Source: Allobosea sp. 117
GTDB lineage: Bacteria; Pseudomonadota; Alphaproteobacteria; Rhizobiales; Xanthobacteraceae
DNA length: 64,000 nucleotides
Assembly (NCBI RefSeq): GCF_000702305.1
Contig: NZ_KL370890.1
Coordinates: forward strand, 70,009 to 134,008
Direction of reading: 5' to 3'
Both the position numbers and the translations under genes were made by a program. Below, piece by piece: positions 34,789 to 42,969 of this stretch. Numbering within the stretch: position 1 is the first letter of the stretch; every line of letters begins with the position of its first letter. Below the pieces are notes generated by a model, which saw nothing but the letters and a program-made list of their open reading frames with translations, was not told the DNA's origin and did not search any database.

Positions 34789-35790
34789 ATGCCGCAACTG
34801 ACCCGCCGCGCCGTCACATTTGGGGCGTCCGCCGCCATTCTTGCGCCGATGGTAAGGCGCGCCAACGCAGCCGTCGTGCTGAGGATGTCATCCTCGCTGA
34901 CCGCCGACGCGAACTCATCGCACTACGTCTGGTTCGAGAGGTTTCAGAGCAGCCTCAAGGAGGTGCTCAAAGATGAGATCGTGATCAATTACTTCCCGAA
35001 CAACCAGCTCGGCAAGGAGTCCGACGTCGTTCAGCAGGTTCGCCTGGGCGCCATCGACATGATGATTTCGGGAACCTCGATCTGGGCCACCATCACGCCC
35101 GAGATCGGCAGCCTCGATCTCGGCTACCTGTTCTCCGACAACGATCATGTGGGTCGGGCGCTTGACGGAGCGGCGGGCGCGGCGCTGTCGGGCATGATGG
35201 ATGCCAAAGCCTCGGTCCGGGTTCTCGGCTACGGCTACAGCCTAGGCGCCAGGAACGTCTACACCCGCCACCCCCTCGCTGCGCCCTCGGATCTGCATGG
35301 CGTCAAGGTCCGCGTGCTCCCGGTTCCCAATTTCATCGCGACGCTCAAGGCGATGGGTGCGGTGGCGACGCCGATTCCCTTCGGAGAGATCTACACCTCG
35401 CTGCAGACCGGCGTGGTCGACGGAGTGGAGCAGGACGCGCCCACCGTTCTCGCCGGGAAGTTCTATGAGATCGCCAAGTACTGCACGCTGACCCAGCACA
35501 TCTACAACCCCGTGATGCCGGTCATGAACAAGCGTTCGTTCGACCGGTTGCCGGAACCGATGAAGCCGGCGTTCCTCAAGGCGGCGAAGGAGGCCACCAT
35601 CTACCAGCGGGCACAGGCCGCCACGGCCGAGGTTCGCGCGTTCGAAGAGCTGAAGAAGCTCGGCGTGAGCATTTCCCCTACGGACCGGGCCTATTTCCGC
35701 GCCAAAGTCGAGCCGCTGTGGGGCGAGTTTTCCACTCAGTATCCGGCGGTGAAGCCGGTGATCGACGCTATCCGTTCCTCGGCAAGCTGA
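34789..35790 (+). CDS. TRAP transporter substrate-binding protein (DctP family)
   Basis: A 333-residue periplasmic protein. Start at 34789 (MPQLTRRAVTFGAS), after GGGAGGG; the upstream GTG at 34774 is less likely. The leader has a twin-arginine-like TRRAVTFGAS and ends at RRANA. The mature part shows DctP traits: NQLGKESDVVQQVRLGAIDM, GVKVRVLPVPNFI with the conserved arginine that binds the substrate carboxylate, and SLQTGVVDGVEQ. The arginine points to an acidic solute such as a uronate or aldonate. The linked KDG-kinase-like gene agrees with that. Confidence 0.9.
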   Translation: MPQLTRRAVTFGASAAILAPMVRRANAAVVLRMSSSLTADANSSHYVWFERFQSSLKEVLKDEIVINYFPNNQLGKESDVVQQVRLGAIDMMISGTSIWATITPEIGSLDLGYLFSDNDHVGRALDGAAGAALSGMMDAKASVRVLGYGYSLGARNVYTRHPLAAPSDLHGVKVRVLPVPNFIATLKAMGAVATPIPFGEIYTSLQTGVVDGVEQDAPTVLAGKFYEIAKYCTLTQHIYNPVMPVMNKRSFDRLPEPMKPAFLKAAKEATIYQRAQAATAEVRAFEELKKLGVSISPTDRAYFRAKVEPLWGEFSTQYPAVKPVIDAIRSSAS

Positions 35791-35801
35791 CTGGCCCGGT
35801 C

Positions 35802-37664
35802 ATGTCCACCGAAATCTCCTCGATCGGCGAGACTTGCTTGCGAATCTCCCTGGCGCGGACGCTCGCCCAGGCGTCCGCCGCCATCGCCGCCGCCGCCCTG
35901 GCCGCCGACGTGCTGGTCGTCTTCGCGTCGGTCATTTGGCGCTATCTCCTCCACGACCCCCTGGAGTGGGCCGAGGAAGTGGCGCGCGCGCTGATGGTGA
36001 CGCTGGTTTTCTGCGGCGCCGCCACGGCGACCGCAAGAGGGCGCCATGTCGGCGTCGACCTGCTCCAGAACCGGCTGCCGCGCCATGTGCGCGCCGCGCT
36101 TGCGGCCGGCATTCGCTGGGTCCTCGTTGCGGTCGCGGTGGGGCTCCTGTGGTCCAGCCTGTCCCTCCTCGCCGAATCCTTCGCCCAAACGACCCCGACC
36201 GGGCTGCCGCAGGCTATCTACGTCGCTCCGGTGGTGTTCGGGGCCGGTATCATGAGCATCGGCGCGCTTGAGCATGCCGTGGAGGGACCGGCGCGGTCGG
36301 TGGTCGGGTCGGGGCTGGCGGTCCTCGCCTTCCTGCTCGGCCTCCTGGCGATGCCGCATCTTTTCGTCGATTTCCGCCCGCCTTCGGGCGCGCTGATGAT
36401 CGGCCTTTTCGCATTGGGGATTCTCGCGGGCGTCCCGATCGCGTTCACGCTTGGATTTTCGGCCCTTGTCTTCTTCATCACCGAGCCGAGCCTGCCCTTT
36501 CTGTTCTTCGCTCAGCAGGCCGCGGCGGGCGTCGATCATTTCGTGCTGTTGGCGATCCCGTTCTTCCTCCTCGCCGGAGCGGCCATGGAGGCCAATGGGA
36601 TGTCGACGCGGCTCGTCGAGCTGATCGTCCGCGGCATGGGCCGCTTTCGTGGCGGGATGAATCTCACCATCGTGCTCGCCATGGCGTTCTTTTCGGGCAT
36701 CTCGGGATCGAAGCTCGCGGATGTCGCGGCGGTGGGAGGGGTGCTGATGCCGGCCGTCAGGCGGGCCAAGCAGAATCCCGCCGACGCCGCCGGCCTGCTC
36801 GCCACGTCGGCGGTGATGGCCGAGACCATCCCGCCCTGCGTGAACATGATCATCATGGGCTTCGTGGCGAACATCTCGATCGGCGCGCTGTTCCTGGCGG
36901 GCATCGTTCCGGCCGCGATCCTCGCCGGTGCGCTGTGCATCATCGGCGTGATCTATGGTGGCCGCATCAATGTCGCCGAAGCCTATCCCGTTCTGACGCC
37001 GGCCCGGCAATTGGCCATCGGCGCCGCGGTCGGTCTCGTCATGGTCCTGATGATCGGGAAGGGCGTCGTCTCCGGGATCGCGACCTCGACGGAAATCTCC
37101 GCCTTCGCGGTGGTTTACGCGCTTGTCGTCGGCTGGATCACGTTCCGGGAGCTGACATGGCGGGCGGTCGTCAAGCTGTTCATCGATACGGCGACCCTAT
37201 CCGGGATGCTGCTCTTCATCATCGCGGCGGCGACCAGCGTTTCGTTCGCGTTGACCATCGAGATGATACCCCAACGCCTCGCGGACCTGCTGATATCCGT
37301 CGGCCAGACCCAGGGCGCGTGGTTGTTCATGGCGCTTTCGATCGTGCTTCTGGTCGTGTTCGGCGCCGTACTCGAAGGCGCACCGGCGCTCATCATCTTC
37401 GGGCCCATCCTGGTGCCGATCGCGCAGCGGCTCGGGTTTGATCCGCTGCACTACGGGTCCGTGCTGATCATCGCGATGGGGCTGGGCCTGTTCGCCCCTC
37501 CCATGGGCCTCGGCCTCTATACCACCTGCGTCGTATGCGGAGTGTCCATGTCGGATGTCGTCAGACCCATGAGAAAATATCTGCTCGCACTGGCAGTGGC
37601 TCTGGCCGTGGTCGCGGCCCTTCCGATGATCACGCTCTGGCTGCCCCGCGCCATGGGATATTGA
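35802..37664 (+). CDS. Fused TRAP transporter membrane protein (DctQ-DctM)
   Basis: A 620-residue integral membrane protein in which the small DctQ domain (about residues 1-170, four spans, with PLEWAEEVARALMV) is joined to the large DctM domain (from about residue 190, twelve spans). DctM features are GVPIAFTLGFSALV, PFFLLAGAAMEANGM, GSKLADVAAVGGVLMP and FAPPMGLGLY. It is the sodium- or proton-driven channel for the DctP protein. The start at 35802 follows the DctP stop by 11 bp; an open frame upstream lacks signals. Fusion of the two subunits is known but less common than separate genes. Confidence 0.92.
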   Translation: MSTEISSIGETCLRISLARTLAQASAAIAAAALAADVLVVFASVIWRYLLHDPLEWAEEVARALMVTLVFCGAATATARGRHVGVDLLQNRLPRHVRAALAAGIRWVLVAVAVGLLWSSLSLLAESFAQTTPTGLPQAIYVAPVVFGAGIMSIGALEHAVEGPARSVVGSGLAVLAFLLGLLAMPHLFVDFRPPSGALMIGLFALGILAGVPIAFTLGFSALVFFITEPSLPFLFFAQQAAAGVDHFVLLAIPFFLLAGAAMEANGMSTRLVELIVRGMGRFRGGMNLTIVLAMAFFSGISGSKLADVAAVGGVLMPAVRRAKQNPADAAGLLATSAVMAETIPPCVNMIIMGFVANISIGALFLAGIVPAAILAGALCIIGVIYGGRINVAEAYPVLTPARQLAIGAAVGLVMVLMIGKGVVSGIATSTEISAFAVVYALVVGWITFRELTWRAVVKLFIDTATLSGMLLFIIAAATSVSFALTIEMIPQRLADLLISVGQTQGAWLFMALSIVLLVVFGAVLEGAPALIIFGPILVPIAQRLGFDPLHYGSVLIIAMGLGLFAPPMGLGLYTTCVVCGVSMSDVVRPMRKYLLALAVALAVVAALPMITLWLPRAMGY

Positions 37665-37668
37665 GGAC

Positions 37669-38718
37669 ATGTCCGACGTTACTATCCAGGATGTCGCCCG
37701 GGCGGCCAGCGTATCCACCGCAAGCGTCTCGAACTTCCTCAACGGGCGGCACGACCGGATGCGCCCGGAGACGCGGGACCGGATCCTGTCCGTTATCAAG
37801 GACCTCGACTACAAGCCGAGTGGGGTCGCAAGGCAGCTCAAATCGGGCCAGGCGCCCATGATCGGCCTCCTGGTGCCGACCGTGGCAAACCCGTTCTTCG
37901 GCGAGCTCGCGGTGGCGGTCGAGCGATCCGCGCAAGCGCAGGGCTTCCACGTTCTGCTGTGCAACACCTTGCGCGACCTCAAGCGGGAGCGCGAATTCGC
38001 GAATGAACTCGTCGCTTACGGCGTTCGCGGGCTCATCTCCGCGTCGGCGCTGACGGATCTCGACGAGGTGAATTCGCTCATTCGCCGTGGTGTTTCCCTG
38101 GTGTTCTTCGATGTCCAGAGCCTGGATGTCGGTGGCATGGGCGTCGACGTCGTCACGCTCGACAATGCCGGCGCATCCCGGCTGGCGGTCAATCATCTGG
38201 TCGGGCTTGGGCACCGCCGCATTGCCTATGTCACCGCGCCCACCGGCACCATCAGCCGCTCGGCGCGCCTGCGGGGTTATCGCGAGGAAATTCGCGCCAA
38301 TGCCTTGGATTTCGAACTGGTGGTGATCGAGGAGGCCCGCAAGCGCGACGGGGCCTACGGCGACACGGACCTCGCGGAGCTCGGGCGCCGTGCGGCCACC
38401 CGCATCGCCACATCGACTCCGCGGCCGACTGCGGTCGTCGCCATGAACGACATGATCGCATTGGGACTGATATCCGGCCTGCGTGACGCCGGGCTGAACG
38501 TGCCGCATGACATCTCGATCGTCGGCATCGACGACATCAATGTCGCGTCTCTGCTTTCTCCGTCGCTGACGACCATCCGCCAACCCTTCGCCGAAATGGC
38601 CGAAGCGGCTGTCGGAGGACTGAAGAAGCGCATGGCGCTGCCCACGCAAAGCGGCAGCGAACACGTCTTCGCGCCCGAGCTGATCGTGCGCGCCTCCACA
38701 GCGTCCCCCACCTTATGA
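37669..38718 (+). CDS. LacI-family transcriptional regulator
   Basis: A 349-residue repressor. The helix-turn-helix reads TIQDVARAASVSTASVSNFLNGR and the hinge SGVARQLKSGQ. The sensor domain is a periplasmic-binding-protein fold with GLLVPTVANPFFGELA, HLVGLGHRRIAYVTAP and SIVGIDDINVASLLSP. It sits inside the TRAP operon, 4 bp after dctQM, so it probably autoregulates the operon through the inverted repeat at 34726-34754. The effector is likely the imported acid or its first product. Confidence 0.92.
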   Translation: MSDVTIQDVARAASVSTASVSNFLNGRHDRMRPETRDRILSVIKDLDYKPSGVARQLKSGQAPMIGLLVPTVANPFFGELAVAVERSAQAQGFHVLLCNTLRDLKREREFANELVAYGVRGLISASALTDLDEVNSLIRRGVSLVFFDVQSLDVGGMGVDVVTLDNAGASRLAVNHLVGLGHRRIAYVTAPTGTISRSARLRGYREEIRANALDFELVVIEEARKRDGAYGDTDLAELGRRAATRIATSTPRPTAVVAMNDMIALGLISGLRDAGLNVPHDISIVGIDDINVASLLSPSLTTIRQPFAEMAEAAVGGLKKRMALPTQSGSEHVFAPELIVRASTASPTL

Positions 38719-38730
38719 AGAGTTGAGCTA

Positions 38731-39486
38731 ATGAACTTCGCAGGAAAAGTAGTGCTAATCACCGGCGGCGCCTCGGGGATCGGGGGCGCCACGACGCTGG
38801 CATTCGCCAAGGCCGGTGCGCAGGTCGCATTCACCTATATGTCGAGCACTGCCGAAGCCGCCTCCCTGGCCGATACCATTGCGCAGTCCGGCGGCAAGTG
38901 CCTGGCCATCAATGCGGACATGACCGTGCCGGCCGGAGTGGATGCGGCATTCCAAGCCGCCGAGGCGGAATTTGGACCCGTCGATGTCGTTTTCGCCAAC
39001 GCGGGAGGGCTTCTCCAGCGCAGCCGCTGCACGCAGATGTCGTTCGATCTCTGGCAGCAGTCCATCGCCGTCAACCTGACGAGCACGTTCCTGACCTGCC
39101 AGGCCGCGCTGCGCTCCATGGAGCCGCGCAAGACAGGCGTCGTGGTGACGATGGCGTCCCTGGCGGCTTTCGACGGCGGTGGGCCGGGCGCTTCACACTA
39201 CGCGGCGATGAAGGGGGCAGTCGCAACCTATACCCGCGCGTTGGCCAAGGAGGTCGGGCCGCTCGGTATCCGGGTCAACGGTGTTGCACCGGGACTGATC
39301 GGCACGCGTTTCCATGACACCTTCAACACGCAGGAGGGACGGAGGCAGACCGCGGAGCGCACGCCTCTTCGCCGCGAAGGGCGCCCCGACGACGTCGCCG
39401 ACGCCGTTCTCTACCTGGCATCGGACCACGCATCGTTCCTGGCTGGCGAAATCATCCAGATCAATGGTGGTCTCGGCCTTTACTGA
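38731..39486 (+). CDS. Short-chain dehydrogenase, probable sugar-acid oxidoreductase
   Basis: A 251-residue SDR with TGGASGIG (cofactor), NAGG, catalytic Ser in VVTMASLAA and Y-A-A-M-K. The final FLAGEIIQINGGLGLY closes the tetramer interface. Given the TRAP transporter and KDG-like kinase it may convert an imported uronate or aldonate intermediate, for instance as a 2-dehydro-3-deoxygluconate or gluconate 5-dehydrogenase type enzyme. The substrate is not decided by the sequence. It follows the LacI gene by 12 bp. Confidence 0.85.
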   Translation: MNFAGKVVLITGGASGIGGATTLAFAKAGAQVAFTYMSSTAEAASLADTIAQSGGKCLAINADMTVPAGVDAAFQAAEAEFGPVDVVFANAGGLLQRSRCTQMSFDLWQQSIAVNLTSTFLTCQAALRSMEPRKTGVVVTMASLAAFDGGGPGASHYAAMKGAVATYTRALAKEVGPLGIRVNGVAPGLIGTRFHDTFNTQEGRRQTAERTPLRREGRPDDVADAVLYLASDHASFLAGEIIQINGGLGLY

Positions 39487-39629
39487 AGTATTGGCACGCA
39501 TCCATTGCAGGTGGCGGTCAAACCGGCGCGCGGCTGAACCGGGGCCGGCATCGATGCTGGCCACCGGCTGCGGGCGGCGGACTGCAGCCTTTCCACTGAC
39601 CGACCATCAAGGGCCGAGGAACCCGCGCC

Positions 39630-40574
39630 ATGGGCGAGGTTGCCGCCGACAAAGGCGCGACTAAGGTCGCCTGCATCGGCGAATGCATGATCGAGGTGCG
39701 CCAACCTGCCCATGGGCCGGCCAGCCTCGGCTATGGCGGCGACACGCTCAACACTGCAGTCTATCTGGCGCGGCTCGGCATCGCCACGAGCTATGTCACC
39801 GCGCTCGGCGACGACAGCTGGAGCGAGACGATGATCGCCGGCTGGCGGGCGGAAGGCATCGACACATCCCTGGTGGCCCGCCTGCCCGGCCGGCTGCCGG
39901 GGCTCTACATCATTCAGACCGACGCGCGCGGGGAGCGGCGCTTTTCCTATTGGCGCGACACCTCGGCCGCCCGGCATTTGTTCGACCTGCCAGAGACGCC
40001 GCATCTGGCGGCGGCACTCGCTAGTTTCGACCTTGTCTATTTTTCCGGGATCACCTTGTCGATCTACGGTGCTCATGGGCGGCAAACACTGTTTGCGGCG
40101 CTTGACGAGGTCCGCAGCCGGGGCGGGCGCGTCGCTTTCGACACCAATTTCAGGCCACGCGGCTGGCCCGACCCGGCAGAGGCGCATGATGCGTTCCGAC
40201 GCGCCATTGCCGCCGCCGACATCGTCTTTGCCTCCTCGGAGGACCTGGAACTGCTGTGGGGAGCTTCCGGTCCCGATGATTTTATGACCGGAGAGGGCGC
40301 ATCGGAGCGGGTCTTGAAGCTGGAGGTGCCGGCGTGCCGCGTCTGCGCGCCGTTCAGTGCCGATATCCTGGTTGAGGCCGAACCTATGCCGCCTGGCGCG
40401 ATTGTGGATACCACAGCCGCCGGCGACAGCTTCGCCGCCGCCTTTCTCGCCTCCCGGCTGAACGGCCGCACCCCAGCCGAGGCGGCCGCTGCCGGTCACC
40501 ACCTCGCCCGCACTGTGGTCCAGCATTCTGGCGCGATCATCCCGCGCGCCGCGATGCCGACAATACCGGCTTGA
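39630..40574 (+). CDS. kdgK: PfkB-family sugar kinase, probable 2-keto-3-deoxygluconate kinase
   Basis: A 314-residue ribokinase-fold kinase. Typical elements are CIGECMIEVR at the start, YGGDTLNTAVYLARLG (substrate lid and first PfkB pattern), FDTNFRPRGWPD and the catalytic box DTTAAGDSFAAAF with the base aspartate. The FRPRGW element and the N-terminal GECMIEV are typical of KDG kinases, and a TRAP importer plus dehydrogenase for an acidic sugar stand upstream. A KDG-6-phosphate aldolase is not in the window. A gap of 143 bp separates it from the dehydrogenase, so it may have its own promoter. Confidence 0.78.
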   Translation: MGEVAADKGATKVACIGECMIEVRQPAHGPASLGYGGDTLNTAVYLARLGIATSYVTALGDDSWSETMIAGWRAEGIDTSLVARLPGRLPGLYIIQTDARGERRFSYWRDTSAARHLFDLPETPHLAAALASFDLVYFSGITLSIYGAHGRQTLFAALDEVRSRGGRVAFDTNFRPRGWPDPAEAHDAFRRAIAAADIVFASSEDLELLWGASGPDDFMTGEGASERVLKLEVPACRVCAPFSADILVEAEPMPPGAIVDTTAAGDSFAAAFLASRLNGRTPAEAAAAGHHLARTVVQHSGAIIPRAAMPTIPA

Positions 40575-40768
40575 TACCCCGGGACCTCCGGCCCGCTCGC
40601 GCATCAAGGAGGGATCTCCAGGTTCGATTCGCCGCCGACAGTGCGTCCCTTTCAGCGGTAGAAGCCTGGCTCGCAAGCAAACATTCATCGTTGAGCAACC
40701 CTGGTGGGGGCCGGAAGCGGATTCCAGCCGCGCGAGGCCCACATCAGGCCAGGTTCATGCTCTGGCTC

Positions 40769-41791
40769 TCAGCTACCATCCCGCTTGCTTGTACGAAATT
40801 CGCGCGGTCCGATGCCCGTCACCTTGCGAAAGGCTCGCGTAAAGCCGGCGGGCGAGGAATATCCCAGCTCCGCTGAAATATGGGTGATCGAGCCGCCCGT
40901 GTGCCGCAGCAGCTCGGTCGCGCGCTGGGTTCTCACTGCGCTCGTGAGGCTGCGAAAGTCCGTGCCGGCGCGATGAAGCTCGCGCTGCAGCGTGCGAACG
41001 CTGGTGTCCATCGACCGCGCGATATCGTCGATCAACACGCTGCCGGTCAGGACCTGGGTGCGGATCTGTTCGATGGTGACGCCGAGCAGACTTCGCGGCG
41101 CGCCGTCAGGCCAGTCGCGCGCGACATCCTCGATGGTCATGACGGGCCGGGACGTGGATGTGCGGGTCGATCCGGCCATCAGGTGGCGTCGTTCAAAGAC
41201 GACCGCGACCGCAGGCGCGTTGAAATGAACCGGACACTGAAACGTGTCTTCGAAAAGAGAAATCTGGCGCGGCGCTTCGATGTCGAGTTCGACGCGTATC
41301 GGTCGCCAGTTTTCAGGCAAATAGGCCCTGAAGAGGCTCAACAACTCGCCGGCCGCAGCGCTCGCGACAGTGGGATAGCCTTTGGCGCCGGCCGAAGCAA
41401 AGGCATAGCTGTATTTTGCTTCGTCGGCCGAGGTCGTGATGGACAGCTTGTCATAAGTACTGTGATAGCGGAGGGCCGCGATGCTGCGCTTGATGGCATG
41501 GCCGAGGGTGTCCGCCCCGAACACATAGCGTCCGAAGCTGCCATAGTCGCCCGCGTTCATGCTGGGAGCGATCAGCAGCCCGAGATGCGGCTCGCCCGCC
41601 GCCTTCCCGACCGCATGGACGAAGTCCACCACCGCCTGTTGGGGGATGAAGCAATTCGTCCCCTCGATCAGTTCGACGTCGATCCCTGCGGCGCGATTGG
41701 CCCGCTGCAGCGCCGTTTCCCCGATCTCGCTTCGTATGAAGGCAGGCAGGCCCTGCAGGACATGGCTGGAGATCACAGGAACCGTGGCCAT
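40769..41791 (-). CDS. AraC-family transcriptional regulator (Arabinose_bd/OruR type)
   Basis: A 340-residue regulator. The C-terminal double helix-turn-helix includes DDIARSMDTSVRTLQRELHRAG and HISAELGYSSPAGFTRAFRKVTG-IGPREFR, the AraC signature. The N-terminal 200 residues resemble the ligand domain of OruR/ArgR-like AraC regulators (LIEGTNCFIPQQAVVDFVHAVG). I take the ATG at 41791, which follows AGGAGAG, rather than the open frame up to 41875. It is divergent from the secreted protein at 42094 and the DUF3604/HupE unit, so it may control them. Confidence 0.85.
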   Translation of the reverse strand: MATVPVISSHVLQGLPAFIRSEIGETALQRANRAAGIDVELIEGTNCFIPQQAVVDFVHAVGKAAGEPHLGLLIAPSMNAGDYGSFGRYVFGADTLGHAIKRSIAALRYHSTYDKLSITTSADEAKYSYAFASAGAKGYPTVASAAAGELLSLFRAYLPENWRPIRVELDIEAPRQISLFEDTFQCPVHFNAPAVAVVFERRHLMAGSTRTSTSRPVMTIEDVARDWPDGAPRSLLGVTIEQIRTQVLTGSVLIDDIARSMDTSVRTLQRELHRAGTDFRSLTSAVRTQRATELLRHTGGSITHISAELGYSSPAGFTRAFRKVTGIGPREFRTSKRDGS

Positions 41792-42093
41792 GCGACAACT
41801 CTCCTGAGCATCGGCATCGGTGGCGTAAAATGGGTGGTTTCGATACCCGCCGCCGCTTAGCGTAGCAACAGTCACGTGAAGCTGCGCCGCAGAAAACGGG
41901 GCCTACGAAGACGAATCCCGGTGGTGATTTGGCCTGCAATATCAAGAATTCACGATCCGGATGGGTTAGCAGGCGTCGCGGCACACACCCGGGATAGCAT
42001 GTATTCGCATCGCACCTTCCTCACTGTTTTTGGACGATGATGCCGGCCAGGCAGACAACACGAACACGTATTTTGCGTCACGGAGAACAGCCG
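41792..42093. other. Divergent intergenic region between the AraC gene and the secreted protein
   Basis: 302 bp with no gene. I see no clear repeat, hairpin or strong promoter; AT content is a little above the neighbours around 41925-42030. It should carry the promoters of both flanking genes. A CGGAGAACAG ribosome site lies just before 42094. Confidence 0.4.
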
Positions 42094-42771
42094 ATGTCGA
42101 AGCGACCGTTTCTGATCCCCCTCACACTCTCCCTGACGATGCTTTCTCTAGGAGTCGCCGTCGCGCAACAGGCGCCGAATGCCATCACGGCGCCGGCTAC
42201 AAAGACGATCGGCACGGCGAAGACCCAGATCGAGCCGGCCCTCATCGTCATGAACGCGAAAGGTGCGAGCCTGCAGGGCAACAAGCTCGTCCTCAAGGGG
42301 ATTTCTCCCAACTCGATCATGTTCGCGGATCGTCCAGTTCGCGCCGCCGGCCATGCGCTCACCGCGCATCTGCTGGAGGAGTGGTCGGCCGGCGACAGCT
42401 TTGCCAAGGATCCGCCCAACGCGACCGTCTCGGTCCTGAGCAAGACCGGCGACGGCGTGCAGGACGTGGTGGTGACGCTGAAATCGCCACAGCTCGAAGG
42501 CGACACCCTCACCTTCGACGTCGCAGTGCTGGAAGGCTCGCTCGACGGCAGCGAAGGGCCGGCATCGGTGTTCATCGATATCATCGGGATGCCGTTCACG
42601 CCGCTGTCCTTTGCGGGCGTCGCCCGCCGCACGGCGTATCGGGGTGCCTGGTATGCGGGTGCCGCGGCAGGAGCTGCAGCCGCTGCCGCCCCCTATTATT
42701 ACCGCCCGCCGGTCGCCCCCTATTACCGTCCGCCGGCTTGCGGGTACTACCCATATCCGCCATGCTACTGA
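42094..42771 (+). CDS. Secreted hypothetical protein with a Pro/Tyr-rich C-terminus
   Basis: A 225-residue protein I cannot assign to a family. A signal peptide (MSKRPFLIPLTLSLTMLSLGVAVA) is followed by a compact, beta-rich domain with strands such as PALIVMNAKGASLQGNKLVL and DTLTFDVAVLEGSLDGSEG. An alanine-rich helix and a repeat-like tail follow (YYYRPP, PYYRPP, YYPYPPCY) with two cysteines. The start at 42094 has a good CGGAGAAC site. Such tails are seen in surface- or wall-associated proteins. It precedes the DUF3604 gene in the same direction, about 200 bp away, and may belong to its regulon. Confidence 0.65.
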   Translation: MSKRPFLIPLTLSLTMLSLGVAVAQQAPNAITAPATKTIGTAKTQIEPALIVMNAKGASLQGNKLVLKGISPNSIMFADRPVRAAGHALTAHLLEEWSAGDSFAKDPPNATVSVLSKTGDGVQDVVVTLKSPQLEGDTLTFDVAVLEGSLDGSEGPASVFIDIIGMPFTPLSFAGVARRTAYRGAWYAGAAAGAAAAAAPYYYRPPVAPYYRPPACGYYPYPPCY

Positions 42772-42969
42772 CCAACACGACCGAGCCGTCGGGCATATCT
42801 TGCGAGGAATGAGGCCTTTCTTCTCGCAAGAAGGCTGGTGTCATCAAGATGAAATAGCACTCTCATCTATAAACCTCATCCTCGCGACTGTGGTCACGAG
42901 TCGATGAGGCCATCGCGCCGATCGAGACGGAACGCTGAATCAAATATAGAGGACCGAAGGGCGGGGGCC

